DNA of 64,000 nucleotides from Bacteroidales bacterium (GTDB taxonomy: Bacteria > Bacteroidota > Bacteroidia > Bacteroidales > M50B96), in assembly GCA_018401015.1 (NCBI GenBank), contig JAGYLP010000005.1, positions 62,001 through 126,000 on the forward strand, read 5' to 3'. The position numbers and the translations under genes were made by a program. Positions 26,187-35,432 of the stretch are shown piece after piece. The notes below the pieces were generated by a model. That model worked only from the letters and a program-made list of their open reading frames with translations. It did not search any database and was not told the origin of the DNA. Position 1 is the first letter of the stretch. Each line of letters begins with the position of its first letter.

Positions 26187-27317
26187 ATGAAATTCAGTCT
26201 TCTTCATACCGACCCCCAATCGAAAGCACGAGCCGGTCTGCTCGAAACAGACCACGGCCCCATAGAAACACCCATCTTCATGCCGGTAGGCACACTGGGT
26301 TCGGTCAAAGCAGTTCATCAACGCGAGTTGCGCGATGATATTCAAGCTCAAATCATTCTGGGAAACACCTATCATCTCTATTTACGTCCCGGAACCACGG
26401 TATTAAAAGAAGCTGGTGGCCTGCACCGTTTCAACGGGTGGGAAAAACCGATTTTAACCGACAGCGGTGGGTTTCAGGTTTTCTCGCTAGCAGGAATCAG
26501 GAAACTAAAGGAAGAAGGGGTTACTTTTCAGTCGCATATCGACGGCAGCCGACATGTGTTTACTCCTGAATCGGTTGTAGATACACAGCGTATCATTGGA
26601 GCCGACATCATGATGGCACTGGATGAATGTCCTCCGGGTGATTCCGATTTTGCGTATGCGAAAAAATCGATGGACCTCACCCACCGATGGTTAGCCAGAG
26701 GGGTAAAACACTATCAGTCCAGCTACCCGCTTTATGGCTACCATCAGAGCTTCTTCCCGATTGTGCAGGGAGCTTCGTTTAAAGAGCTGCGGAAGCAATC
26801 GGCTGAAACCATTGCTTCCTACAACATGGATGGGAATGCCATCGGCGGGCTTGCAGTTGGCGAACCGGTGGATGTAATGTATGCTATGACCGATGTTGTA
26901 ACCGATATTCTGCCCAGCGATAAACCACGCTATTTAATGGGCGTGGGTACACCCGCCAATATCCTTGAATCGATTGCTCTGGGCGTGGACATGTTCGATT
27001 GCGTGATGCCAACCCGAAACGGTCGGAATGGACAGTTATTTACGTCGGAAGGAATTATTAACATCCGCAATAAAAAATGGCACAACGACTTTTCACCCCT
27101 CGACCCGAACGGAAGTGCCTGGGTGGATCAACACTATTCCAAAGCTTATTTGCGACACTTGATTATTTCGAATGAAATCCTGGGTTTGCAAATTGCCAGT
27201 ATTCATAATCTCGCTTTTTATTTATGGCTCGTTCGCGAAGCGCGGAAAGCAATTTTAGAAAATCGATTCGCGGCCTGGAAAAATGCGCTCGTTCCTAAAC
27301 TCGAGAACCGACTCTAA
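26187..27317 (+). CDS. tgt: tRNA-guanine (queuine) transglycosylase lacking the zinc cysteines
   Basis: Tgt exchanges guanine 34 for preQ1 in tRNAs with GUN anticodons. The 376-residue TIM barrel has the proton acceptor Asp92 (DSGGFQVFS) and nucleophile Asp271 (FDCVMPTRNGRNG). The family zinc site is normally three Cys plus one His; here the Cys positions are Gly309, Ala311 and Asp314 by alignment, while the His340 (SIHN) remains. Everything else is canonical, so the enzyme is probably active without structural zinc. It lies in the murA-tgt-lptF/G run and overlaps the frame, though not the likely start, of the next gene. Confidence 0.93.
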   Translation: MKFSLLHTDPQSKARAGLLETDHGPIETPIFMPVGTLGSVKAVHQRELRDDIQAQIILGNTYHLYLRPGTTVLKEAGGLHRFNGWEKPILTDSGGFQVFSLAGIRKLKEEGVTFQSHIDGSRHVFTPESVVDTQRIIGADIMMALDECPPGDSDFAYAKKSMDLTHRWLARGVKHYQSSYPLYGYHQSFFPIVQGASFKELRKQSAETIASYNMDGNAIGGLAVGEPVDVMYAMTDVVTDILPSDKPRYLMGVGTPANILESIALGVDMFDCVMPTRNGRNGQLFTSEGIINIRNKKWHNDFSPLDPNGSAWVDQHYSKAYLRHLIISNEILGLQIASIHNLAFYLWLVREARKAILENRFAAWKNALVPKLENRL

Positions 27318-27366
27318 ACAATATGCAACCTCTTTTCTTTACTTTACCAGTCTATTAAAAACAGCC

Positions 27367-28449
27367 ATGTGGATAGGAAAACTTGACCGTTATATTATTG
27401 GAAAGTTCATTGGGACCTATGTATATTCCATTGTGCTGATTATTTCCATTGCGGTTGTTTTCGATTTAACCGACCGAATCGATAATTTCATCGACAAACA
27501 GGTTCCCATCGAAGCGGTCTTTTTCGACTACTACCTGAATTTCATTCCTTATTTCGCCAATCTCTTTTCTGCTTTATTCACCTTCATCGCTGTTATTTAT
27601 TTCACCTCACGCATGGCGAATCAAACCGAAATTATAGCGATTCTCAGTTCCGGCGTAAGCTTTTACCGGCTTACCCGACCTTATCTCATTTCGGCCTTAC
27701 TCATAGCCATGCTTTCCTTTTCGCTAAATGCCTGGGTGATTCCCTATGCGAATAAAGATCGTTACGATTTTCAAGAAAAATACATGGATAGGCCCTACAG
27801 AAATTACGACCGTAACATCCATCGGCAAATTGAACCGGGTGTCTATATTTACATGGAAAGCTATAATACCAGCAATCGAATTGCCTACAAATTTTCGATA
27901 GAGCAATTCGAAAACAAAAAACTGGTATCTAAACTCTTGGCCGATTATGCCCGATACAATGAGGAAAGTCGGCTTTGGGAAGTAAATAACTACACCATTC
28001 GAGCTATTGAAGGAGATAAAGAAACCTTATTTACCGGTCAACGAATCGATACGGTAATCAATATCTCACCGGTCGATTTCAATTATCGAAACTCCATTGT
28101 GGAAACCATGACCAGCCCGGAGCTGGATGCATTTATCGAGAACCAGCGCATGCATGGAGTAACGCAAATTGAATCGTATTTAATTGAGAAGCATCGACGT
28201 TGGAGCGACCCATTTTCCACCTTCATTTTAACCCTAATTGGTTTGGCCTTGGCTTCGCGAAAAGTGAAAGGAGGCAGTGGCTTGCATATTGGCATCGGAT
28301 TAATGCTCAGCTTCACCTACATATTATTCATGCGTATTAGTTCGCAATTTGCTGTGAAAGGGAACCTCGATCCCATGCTTGCGAGTTGGCTACCCAACAT
28401 CCTCTATAGCCTGATTGCTGCCTACACCTATTGGAAAGCTCCCAAGTAA
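27367..28449 (+). CDS. LptF/LptG-family permease (YjgP/YjgQ)
   Basis: A 360-residue inner-membrane protein of the YjgP/YjgQ family, a membrane subunit of the ABC exporter that extracts lipopolysaccharide. It has three N-terminal helices (about 13-33, 58-80 and 100-120) and a C-terminal group from 275 onward (STFILTLIGLALASRKVKGGSGLHIGIGL), with a periplasmic beta-jellyroll-like segment between. LDRYIIGKFIGTYVYSI is a typical start. The ATG at 27367 is preferred to an upstream in-frame one inside tgt, which would add 28 residues of tgt overlap. Bacteroidota often encode LptF and LptG separately; which one this is cannot be said. Confidence 0.88.
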   Translation: MWIGKLDRYIIGKFIGTYVYSIVLIISIAVVFDLTDRIDNFIDKQVPIEAVFFDYYLNFIPYFANLFSALFTFIAVIYFTSRMANQTEIIAILSSGVSFYRLTRPYLISALLIAMLSFSLNAWVIPYANKDRYDFQEKYMDRPYRNYDRNIHRQIEPGVYIYMESYNTSNRIAYKFSIEQFENKKLVSKLLADYARYNEESRLWEVNNYTIRAIEGDKETLFTGQRIDTVINISPVDFNYRNSIVETMTSPELDAFIENQRMHGVTQIESYLIEKHRRWSDPFSTFILTLIGLALASRKVKGGSGLHIGIGLMLSFTYILFMRISSQFAVKGNLDPMLASWLPNILYSLIAAYTYWKAPK

Positions 28450-28453
28450 ACAG

Positions 28454-28981
28454 TTATTCTTTCTGAGCATTCATCTGTTCAAACTCCTCCACAATTTCTT
28501 CGAGGGTTTTTCCCAAATTCTTTAGACTGACCGAGGCATCTTGATAGAGTTCATGTTCCGGATAGCGTTCCACGAACATTTCGAAGAACTCGCGTGCCTT
28601 CTCTGAGTTATTCATCATCGATTCGTAAATAAAGGCCTCTATAAAAATAACCTCAGCCATTTTTTCGAAATCGGGATAAGTATTGCGAAGTTGCTCCAGG
28701 TATTGCAAAGCCTGGCTTCCCTGGTTGATGTTCATCGATAATTCACCGGCTTTAAAAAGATAGAGAGGTGATTGAGGATCGGATGGAAATTCCTCGACGT
28801 AGGCAATATAAGACGAAATTAGTTGAGTAGCGGTTTGCATATCGATGCTTACACGCTCCGGATCGAGCAAGCTTGTTTCCAGGTTGCTAATTTCTTCTAA
28901 CTTTTTTTGCTGTGAACCATTACAACCGACCAAGAAGGCCAGCATGACGATTATTCCTAAAGAGAGCAATTGCGTTTTCAT
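28454..28981 (-). CDS. Helical-repeat (TPR-like) lipoprotein
   Basis: A 175-residue lipoprotein with signal peptide ending FLVGC (Cys20). The rest is alpha-helical with TPR-like spacing, such as ADVIFIEAFIYESMMNN-type helices and FEMFVERYPEHELYQDA, reminiscent of the tol-pal-associated YbgF and BamD proteins that recognise envelope partners. The ATG at 28981 is chosen because an earlier one adds only six polar residues in front of the signal. It lies 25 bp after def and probably belongs to the xerD-ruvX-def transcript. I do not recognise a specific function. Confidence 0.7.
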   Translation of the reverse strand: MKTQLLSLGIIVMLAFLVGCNGSQQKKLEEISNLETSLLDPERVSIDMQTATQLISSYIAYVEEFPSDPQSPLYLFKAGELSMNINQGSQALQYLEQLRNTYPDFEKMAEVIFIEAFIYESMMNNSEKAREFFEMFVERYPEHELYQDASVSLKNLGKTLEEIVEEFEQMNAQKE

Positions 28982-29006
28982 ACACCTGGTTTTAAACATG
29001 AAACAA

Positions 29007-29561
29007 TTATCGAGGCAACAACATCCGGTAACTGGTATCGACCTGACCTTTTGAAATAGCTGTGAGTTTGCTTTTCAGTAATTTTCGTTTCAAAGGAGTT
29101 AATCGATCGGTAAAAAGTACTCCATCGAGATGATCGTACTCGTGTTGCATGATGCGAGCGGGAATTCCGGTAAAGACGTTACGATGAAAAGTCCAATTTT
29201 CGTCGTAATACTCCAGTACAATTTGCTCCGGACGTTTAACATCTTCCCGAATTCCGGGAATACTTAAACACCCTTCGCTAAAGGACCAATCCTCGCCGTT
29301 CTCTTCTACAATATGCGCATTAATAAACACCTTTTTAAAATCCTTAAAAGCTTCGTGCTCATCGCCCATTGGGCTGGCGTCCATCACAAAAAGTCGAATA
29401 GACAAGTTAACCTGTGGAGCGGCAAGACCCACTCCTTCAGCCTTATACATGGTTTCAAACAGATTCTCGATTAGTTCCTTCAAATTGGGATAATCGGGAG
29501 TTATATCTTCGGCCACTTTTCGTAAAACAGGGTGGCCATAGGCGACTATCGGTAATATCAT
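29007..29561 (-). CDS. def: Peptide deformylase
   Basis: It removes the formyl group from nascent N-terminal methionine. The 184-residue protein shows all three family motifs: GVGLAAPQ (about 43-50), EGCLSIPG (about 95-102, metal-ligand Cys) and HEYDHLDG (about 138-145, two His ligands and the catalytic Glu). It is a type 1 enzyme of normal length with no extension. It sits between ruvX (62 bp upstream) and the lipoprotein gene (25 bp downstream). Confidence 0.95.
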   Translation of the reverse strand: MILPIVAYGHPVLRKVAEDITPDYPNLKELIENLFETMYKAEGVGLAAPQVNLSIRLFVMDASPMGDEHEAFKDFKKVFINAHIVEENGEDWSFSEGCLSIPGIREDVKRPEQIVLEYYDENWTFHRNVFTGIPARIMQHEYDHLDGVLFTDRLTPLKRKLLKSKLTAISKGQVDTSYRMLLPR

Positions 29562-29579
29562 GGTTCTAAAATTTGATCA

Positions 29580-29587
29580 CAAATATA
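29580..29587 (-). promoter_or_regulatory. TAnnTTTG element upstream of def
   Basis: On the minus strand this reads TATATTTG, an exact TAnnTTTG match, 18 bp before the def ATG. The nearest TTG on that strand is about 25 bp farther, so the -33 element is weak. Confidence 0.35.
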
Positions 29588-29623
29588 GAGCTTAAATTGA
29601 AAGACTTAAATACAAAAATACAC

Positions 29624-30037
29624 TCAAGAAATCCATTCCATATAGGACTGCAGGATAATGGCAGCGCTAATCTTATCGACCATTGCCTTATCTTGCCTTT
29701 GCTTCTTTTTTAGTCCTCCATCAATCATGGATTGGAAAGCCATTTTGGAAGTAAACCGTTCATCGAAGGTGACAACCGGAATCGTAGGCAACTCTTTCTG
29801 CAACTTCTTTAAGAAAGGATTGACATACATGAGCGCTTCGCTCGCTTCGTTCTTAAGCGTAAGCGGGTATCCTACAATAATTTTCTCCACCTCCTCGCGA
29901 GCCACGTAGCTCTTTAGAAAATCGAAAACCTGAGCGCTCGAAACGGTATCCAAGGGAGTGGCGATAAGCTGCAATGGATCGCTTACGGCAATCCCGGTAC
30001 GTTTACGACCATAATCAATTGCTAACAGTCTAGCCAT
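29624..30037 (-). CDS. ruvX: Putative pre-16S rRNA nuclease / Holliday junction resolvase-like (YqgF)
   Basis: A 137-residue RNase H-fold nuclease that trims the 5' end of 16S rRNA precursor in E. coli (YqgF). The signature motifs are AIDYGRKRTGIAVSD with the catalytic Asp near the N-terminus, IIVGYPLTLKNEASE and TFDERFTSKMA. It overlaps the xerD 3' end by 8 bp, so translation is coupled. Length and motifs are normal. The resolvase name is historical. Confidence 0.93.
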   Translation of the reverse strand: MARLLAIDYGRKRTGIAVSDPLQLIATPLDTVSSAQVFDFLKSYVAREEVEKIIVGYPLTLKNEASEALMYVNPFLKKLQKELPTIPVVTFDERFTSKMAFQSMIDGGLKKKQRQDKAMVDKISAAIILQSYMEWIS

Positions 30038-30959
30038 GACCCGATAAGTATTTAGGTGAGCGAGGATGGAAATCCATCATCGTTTGTTTCAAATAATCTT
30101 TATCCAAATGCGTATAAATCTCGGTGGTTACAATCGATTCGTGGCCTAACATGGCTTGCACCGAACGCAAATCGGCCCCTCCTTCCACCAAATGCGTTGC
30201 AAAAGAGTGCCGAAACGTATGGGGACTAATATTTTTGGCAATTCCTGCGGCCTGGGCTAAATCCTTCACAATGTTAAAAATCATCACCCTGCTCAAAGGT
30301 TTCGACCTACGACTAAGAAAAACCACATCGGAATGAGCCGAAGTAGGACTCAGGTTTCGACGGAAATGATTCACATACAAATCGAGCGCATGCAATGCTT
30401 TCTCCGATATTGGGACCAACCGTTGCTTACTTCCTTTCCCCTCTACCAGAACATACGCTTCTTTCCGATGGATGCGCGACCACAACAAGCCAATTAACTC
30501 CGACACGCGTAATCCGCAACTGTATAAAACTTCAATAATTGCCAGATTCCGATGCCCTTCCGGTTTGCTGAGATCGATCGCTGCTTCCATCGCATCAATT
30601 TCCTGGACACTCAACACCTGAGGCAGTTTTCGCCCCAAGCGAGGAGCCAGGATAAAAGCACTGGGATCGACCGTCAAGTAATCGTCGAGCAATAAATAAC
30701 GGAAGAAAGCGCGGAGAGCAGACAAGAAACGACTAGAAGAGCTAGCCTGAATTCCTTGTTTGCCCAAAAAGAGCAAAAAAGCTCGTATATGTAGTGCCTC
30801 GACCTGATTCGGTGCGATCTCCCCATACTCCCACATCAGAAATTCCGAAAACTGGCGGACGTCCTTTTGATAGGCTTTGATACTGTTTATCGACAAGGCT
30901 TTTTCCAACATTAAATAATTGGTAAAGTCCTCAATTTTATCCTTCCATTCCTGCTCCAT
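30030..30959 (-). CDS. xerD: Site-specific tyrosine recombinase XerD
   Basis: XerD resolves chromosome dimers at dif with XerC. The 309-residue protein has an N-terminal SAM-like core-binding domain (about 10-95) and a catalytic domain with Arg151 (CGLRVSEL), HTFRHSFATHL, LGHESIVTT and the nucleophile Tyr282 (EIYTHLD). All catalytic residues are present, and length is normal for chromosomal Xer. No nearby direct repeats or integrase partner genes suggest a mobile role. It is the first gene of the xerD-ruvX-def run and diverges from the mevalonate operon. Confidence 0.9.
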   Translation of the reverse strand: MEQEWKDKIEDFTNYLMLEKALSINSIKAYQKDVRQFSEFLMWEYGEIAPNQVEALHIRAFLLFLGKQGIQASSSSRFLSALRAFFRYLLLDDYLTVDPSAFILAPRLGRKLPQVLSVQEIDAMEAAIDLSKPEGHRNLAIIEVLYSCGLRVSELIGLLWSRIHRKEAYVLVEGKGSKQRLVPISEKALHALDLYVNHFRRNLSPTSAHSDVVFLSRRSKPLSRVMIFNIVKDLAQAAGIAKNISPHTFRHSFATHLVEGGADLRSVQAMLGHESIVTTEIYTHLDKDYLKQTMMDFHPRSPKYLSGHG

Positions 30960-30970
30960 AACGATGCAAA

Positions 30971-30978
30971 CAAAGATA
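30971..30978 (-). promoter_or_regulatory. TAnnTTTG element upstream of xerD
   Basis: On the minus strand this reads TATCTTTG, an exact match, 11 bp before the xerD ATG. It faces the mevalonate-operon element at 30997-31004. Confidence 0.35.
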
Positions 30979-30996
30979 AGAATACTGGATAATTAT

Positions 30997-31004
30997 TACT
31001 TTTG
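30997..31004 (+). promoter_or_regulatory. TAnnTTTG -7 element of the mevalonate operon
   Basis: TACTTTTG matches TAnnTTTG exactly. It lies 73 bp before the preferred fni start and 31 bp before the alternative ATG at 31035. No -33 TTG is seen at ideal spacing. Confidence 0.5.
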
Positions 31005-31076
31005 CAGGAACTTTTTCGAGTAGAAAAAAAACAAATGGATTCTTACCGTGTTTCTTCTTTCTACTCAACTAAAGGC

Positions 31077-32069
31077 ATGGAAAATAGAAAAAAAGACCAT
31101 ATTGATTTGGCGTTCCAATCGCGAACGGCTCACCCTGAAAACGACCCACGATTCTATTACGAACCTTTGCTCGCTCCGCATCCGGTTAATCAGTTCCCAA
31201 CCATCCCATTTTTGGGAAAACAACTCAAACATCCTATTTGGATTAGCAGCATGACCGGAGGCACCGCCCATGCTGGAACCATTAACCGAAACCTTGCTCA
31301 AGCATGCCGGGAATTCGGACTCGGAATGGGCCTTGGATCATGTAGAATCCTACTCGATAGCGATGAATACTTACCGGATTTTGCCATGCGACCAGTTATC
31401 GGCCCCGATCAGCCGCTCGTTGCAAACCTCGGTATAGCCCAAATCGAAAACTTACTCTTACTCGACCAGTTACATAAAGTCGATGAACTCGTAGAAAAAC
31501 TAGAAGCCGACGGTATTTTCATTCATATCAACCCCTTTCAGGAATATTTTCAGCCAGAAGGCGACCGCTTGCGAAAAGCACCCATCGATACCCTCCGGGA
31601 AGTACTTCCACAACTCCGTTCTAAAGTGCTCGTGAAAGAAGTTGGACAAGGCATGGGCAAAGAATCGCTTCGAGCCTTACTTGAATTGCCCATTGCAGGA
31701 ATTGAATTAGCAGCCTTTGGCGGAACAAATTTTGCCAAACTCGAAATGCTCCGAGCTAGCGAAGCTTACCGGGAATTATTCGAACCATTCTCTAAAATCG
31801 GGCAAACCGCCGAAGAAATGGTCGACCTTTTAAATACACTTTTTCAGGGGAAAGTCCAAGTCCACAAGCCCGAAATCATTCTTTCGGGAGGAATAAAATC
31901 TTACCTCGATGGTTATTACCTCATGGAAAAACTTACCATCACTTCAATTTACGGACAGGCTTCGGCCTTCTTGAAACACGCTACCGGCGATTACTCCGAT
32001 TTGCAAGCCTTTGTGAAGGCTCAAATTGATGGATTTCGTCTGGCTCAAAATTATTTACGTATAAAATAA
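31077..32069 (+). CDS. fni: Type 2 isopentenyl-diphosphate delta-isomerase
   Basis: This FMN- and NADPH-dependent enzyme interconverts IPP and DMAPP. The start at 31077 gives MENRKKDHIDLAF, the usual family N-terminus; an in-frame ATG at 31035 would add 14 residues. ISSMTGGTAHAGTIN and GLGMGLGSCR are FMN-binding loops, followed by VANLG, HINPFQE (Gln active site and metal-binding Glu), VKEVGQGM and IILSGGIKS (phosphate site of FMN). It leads the mevalonate operon, 15 bp before HMG-CoA reductase. Confidence 0.93.
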   Translation: MENRKKDHIDLAFQSRTAHPENDPRFYYEPLLAPHPVNQFPTIPFLGKQLKHPIWISSMTGGTAHAGTINRNLAQACREFGLGMGLGSCRILLDSDEYLPDFAMRPVIGPDQPLVANLGIAQIENLLLLDQLHKVDELVEKLEADGIFIHINPFQEYFQPEGDRLRKAPIDTLREVLPQLRSKVLVKEVGQGMGKESLRALLELPIAGIELAAFGGTNFAKLEMLRASEAYRELFEPFSKIGQTAEEMVDLLNTLFQGKVQVHKPEIILSGGIKSYLDGYYLMEKLTITSIYGQASAFLKHATGDYSDLQAFVKAQIDGFRLAQNYLRIK

Positions 32070-32084
32070 CGCGATAGTTAAATC

Positions 32085-33422
32085 ATGACGACAAACACGA
32101 ACGGGAAATTGGTGAGTGGATTTTCCAAAATGTCGAAAATCGACAAACTAAACTGGGTCGCTCAGCAACTTACCGATTCCGAAGGAGCCCTTGAAGACTT
32201 AAAAGATTTTTGGCACCCTAAAGAGGAAATCCAAAAACTCCTCGATGAATTTAGCGAGAATACCATCTCCAATTTTGCAGTTCCTTTTGGCGTAGCTCCG
32301 AATTTTATCATCAACGGGAAACCCTACGTCGTTCCCATGGTCATTGAAGAAAGTTCGGTTATTGCAGCGGCTTCCAATGCCGCTAAATTTTGGTCGAAAT
32401 ACGGTGGATTTAAAACCGAAATCATTTCGACCATCAAATCGGGCAATGTTCATTTTATGTGGGATGGACCATTTGAAAAACTGCAGGCCATCCAACCGGA
32501 ATTGGAGGAACTCATCCTGGACGCCACAGCTCCCATTACCGCCAATATGCGAGCCAGAGGTGGCGGAATTACAGCCATTGAAATACTCGATCATACGCAG
32601 GAGTTAAAGAACTACCATAAAATCCGGGTTGAATTTGAAACCGTCGATTCGATGGGAGCCAATTTCATCAATTCCTGTTTGGAGGAAATTGCCAGCATCC
32701 TCCGCGACTTCATTCCTCAGCATCCCTCGTTCGAAGGCAAAGAAAAAGAAGTCAAAGTCATTATGTCGATTCTCTCTAATTACACTCCCGATTGCCTTGT
32801 AAAAGCTAGTGTTTCCTGCCAGGTTAGCGAACTAGCCGAACTCGATAAGGATCATAGTCCGGAAGAATTTGCCTGGAAATTTGAACAAGCCGTTCGGATT
32901 GCCCAAGTAGATACCTATCGGGCTACCACCCATAACAAGGGAATTTTCAATGGAATTGATGCTGTGGCAATTGCCACCGGAAACGATTTCCGGGCAATCG
33001 AAGCCTGCGGACACACTTTCGCCTCCCGCAATGGAAAATACACCAGTTTAAGCGATGTCTCTATCGAAAATGGAGTCTTTACCTATTGGTTAACCATTCC
33101 ACTAGCAATCGGAACCGTAGGAGGACTTACAGCATTGCATCCTCTAGCCAAGCGATCGCTGGAGCTTTTAGGAAATCCGGGAGCGAAGGAACTCATGCAA
33201 ATCGTGGCTGCTGTTGGTCTTGCCAATAACTTTGGAGCGCTCAAATCGCTCGTTACGAAAGGAATCCAAATTGGACACATGAAGATGCATCTCATGAATA
33301 TTCTGAATCAGCTCGAAGCCAGCGAAACAGAAAAAGCAGAGGCAGTGCACTATTTTACCCACCATAAAGTAAGTTTCAACTCGGTTAGCCAATTCCTTCA
33401 AAACTTGCGTAATCCGTCCTAA
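32085..33422 (+). CDS. Class II-like hydroxymethylglutaryl-CoA reductase
   Basis: It reduces HMG-CoA to mevalonate, the committed step. The 445-residue soluble protein has PMVIEESSVIAAAS with the catalytic glutamate (Glu88/89), THNKGIFNGIDAVAIATGND with Lys285 and Asp301, and GHMKMH with His398; these align with the Glu, Lys, Asp and His of the Pseudomonas mevalonii enzyme. There are no membrane segments, consistent with the bacterial class. It ends in an AATG overlap with the following kinase, so coupling is expected. Whether it uses NADH or NADPH cannot be told. Confidence 0.93.
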   Translation: MTTNTNGKLVSGFSKMSKIDKLNWVAQQLTDSEGALEDLKDFWHPKEEIQKLLDEFSENTISNFAVPFGVAPNFIINGKPYVVPMVIEESSVIAAASNAAKFWSKYGGFKTEIISTIKSGNVHFMWDGPFEKLQAIQPELEELILDATAPITANMRARGGGITAIEILDHTQELKNYHKIRVEFETVDSMGANFINSCLEEIASILRDFIPQHPSFEGKEKEVKVIMSILSNYTPDCLVKASVSCQVSELAELDKDHSPEEFAWKFEQAVRIAQVDTYRATTHNKGIFNGIDAVAIATGNDFRAIEACGHTFASRNGKYTSLSDVSIENGVFTYWLTIPLAIGTVGGLTALHPLAKRSLELLGNPGAKELMQIVAAVGLANNFGALKSLVTKGIQIGHMKMHLMNILNQLEASETEKAEAVHYFTHHKVSFNSVSQFLQNLRNPS

Positions 33423-34360
33423 TGATCTCGACCCAGGAATATTACCATTCCAACGGTAAACTCTTGATTACCGGCGAATACCTCATCCTAAAAGGAGCTC
33501 TGTCCTTAGCAGTGCCAACTTTGCCCGGGCAAAGTTTACAAGTAGAGTCGTATAAAGAATCAAACACATGGAAGTGGACCGTAATGGAACAAGGTCGGGT
33601 AGTTCAGGAATTCATCCTGGATCGTTCACTCCAAATTCTCCAATCGTTGAATCCTTCTTTCTCCAGCGATTTCTTATTGAGAGTGTGGAAGGAATTGCTC
33701 ACGCTGAATCCTGATTTACAAGATACCTTACCCGGTCTTTCTTTTACATCCAACCTGGAGTTTGAATTTCGACACGGACTCGGCAGTAGCTCAAGCCTCT
33801 TGAACAATTTAGCCCAGTGGGGGAAAGTTGATCCATTTGAATTGCATTTCAACAGTACGAATGGTTCCGGTTACGATGTTGCCTGCGCCGGAGCGGAATC
33901 GCCCATTCTGTATCGTTTAGAGAACGACAAAAAGCCCAACATCCAAAAAGCGACCTTTTATCCACCCTTCAGAAAAAATTTATACTTCGTTTACCTCGGT
34001 CAGAAGCAAAATTCATCCTTATCGGTAAAGGAATTCTTGCGTAAAAACAAGTCTTACGAATACGAAGCCAATCTTATTTCAGAAATAACCCGGGAAATGC
34101 TGCAAGCAAATCGGCTCGACGATTTCAACCACCTCTTGCGCGAGCACGAACAAATCGTTGGGAGTATTTTACGAGCCAAGCCTATTCAACAAGAAAATTT
34201 TGGACGGTTCGAAGGGCAAATCAAATCGCTTGGTGCATGGGGCGGCGATTTTGCGCTGATAAGCTGGCCGCACGAAAAAAATGAGCTAAGTGCGTATTTA
34301 TCAGCGAAAAATTTAAAGCAATTATTTAGTTTTGACGAATTAATCAAAAGCAGCGAATGA
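33422..34360 (+). CDS. GYDIA-type GHMP kinase, likely phosphomevalonate kinase
   Basis: A 312-residue GHMP-fold kinase of the GYDIA group seen beside mevalonate genes in Bacteroidota. Motifs: GKLLITGEYLIL at 12-23, a Gly-Leu-Gly-Ser-Ser phosphate loop at 119-125, and GSGYDVACAG at 148-157 (GYDVA in place of GYDIA). It lies between HMG-CoA reductase and mvaD. Since mevalonate kinase and mvaD are both present and no other phosphomevalonate kinase is, phosphorylation of 5-phosphomevalonate is the inferred reaction. This activity is not evident from sequence alone. It overlaps mvaD by 4 bp. Confidence 0.75.
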   Translation: MISTQEYYHSNGKLLITGEYLILKGALSLAVPTLPGQSLQVESYKESNTWKWTVMEQGRVVQEFILDRSLQILQSLNPSFSSDFLLRVWKELLTLNPDLQDTLPGLSFTSNLEFEFRHGLGSSSSLLNNLAQWGKVDPFELHFNSTNGSGYDVACAGAESPILYRLENDKKPNIQKATFYPPFRKNLYFVYLGQKQNSSLSVKEFLRKNKSYEYEANLISEITREMLQANRLDDFNHLLREHEQIVGSILRAKPIQQENFGRFEGQIKSLGAWGGDFALISWPHEKNELSAYLSAKNLKQLFSFDELIKSSE

Positions 34361-35430
34361 CGACAGAAAACTTTTTGTCGGATGCAGTAAGCGAGCATTC
34401 CTCCTCCGGAACCGTTTGTTGGGAAAGTCCTTCGAACATTGCCTTAGTTAAGTATTGGGGCAAGCGTGGCGATCAGTTACCGGCTAATCCATCGCTCTCC
34501 TTCAGTCTGAATGCTTCGCGCACCCGTACCCAAATTCGCTTCGAACCAGCTAAATCCGGTGGCTTTGAATTTCGCTTCGATGGAGCACTCAAACCCGATT
34601 TTCATCCGAAACTGGAGCAATTTTTCGTACGCATCAAGCCTTATATTCCCTTCTTAGACACAAGCTTTCTGTTTATCGATAGCAGCAACACCTTCCCCCA
34701 TTCAACCGGTATTGCCTCCTCGGCATCGGCTATGAGCGCCTTAGCACTCGGATTAACCGATATTGAAAGAAGCATGTATCCGGAACGATTCACCGATGAT
34801 TTCTTTTTTCAAAAAGCCAGTTTCTTGGCCCGCCTCGGTTCAGGAAGTGCTGCCCGTTCGGTTTATGGTGGCTATACCTCCTGGGGCAAACTGAACAATC
34901 GAGCTAAATACAGCGATTTATTTGCCAGTCCAATCGCTCCTGTTCACCAGAACTTTCAACATATCCAGGATAGTATCCTCATTGTGAGCAAAGCAGTAAA
35001 AAAAGTATCCAGCACTGCCGGGCATGCTTTGATGCAGGGACATCCGTTTGCCCAAGCGCGCTTCAAGCAAGCACAGGAAAATCATATTCGCTTGCAGGAA
35101 ATTCTCCAAAAAGGAAACTGGGATGCCTTTACCGACTTGGTCGAAACCGAAGCCCTCAGTTTACACGCCATGATGATGACCGGAACGCCATCTTACTTCT
35201 TAATGTCGCCCGAAAGCATTTTAATTTTAGATAAAATCCGGGAATTCAGAAAAACAAATCAGATTAGCTGTTGTTTCACCCTGGACGCAGGACCAAACGT
35301 TCATTTTTTGTATCCCGATTCAGCGAAATCAAGCGTATTGACCTGGATTGACAAACAATTGAAACCAGCTCTAAGTAATTTGGAAATCATACATGACTCA
35401 ATCGGAAGCGGTTCGGTAAAAATTTCATAG
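34357..35430 (+). CDS. mvaD: Diphosphomevalonate decarboxylase
   Basis: It converts mevalonate 5-diphosphate to IPP with ATP. The 357-residue protein has ESPSNIALVKYWGKRG (substrate-binding N-terminus), LPANPSLSFSLN, PHSTGIASSASAMSALAL (phosphate loop), LARLGSGSAARSVYGGY and TLDAGPNVHFLYP. All are typical for MvaD. An alternative of a phosphomevalonate decarboxylase is less likely with these motifs. It overlaps the preceding kinase by 4 bp (ATGA), and the next gene begins 2 bp after its stop. Confidence 0.92.
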   Translation: MTTENFLSDAVSEHSSSGTVCWESPSNIALVKYWGKRGDQLPANPSLSFSLNASRTRTQIRFEPAKSGGFEFRFDGALKPDFHPKLEQFFVRIKPYIPFLDTSFLFIDSSNTFPHSTGIASSASAMSALALGLTDIERSMYPERFTDDFFFQKASFLARLGSGSAARSVYGGYTSWGKLNNRAKYSDLFASPIAPVHQNFQHIQDSILIVSKAVKKVSSTAGHALMQGHPFAQARFKQAQENHIRLQEILQKGNWDAFTDLVETEALSLHAMMMTGTPSYFLMSPESILILDKIREFRKTNQISCCFTLDAGPNVHFLYPDSAKSSVLTWIDKQLKPALSNLEIIHDSIGSGSVKIS

Positions 35431-35432
35431 AA

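Noticed and set aside
30030..30959. Integrase of a mobile element or integron
   Set aside because: The protein is of XerD size and shares an overlapping run with ruvX and def; no attachment repeats or cargo genes are seen.
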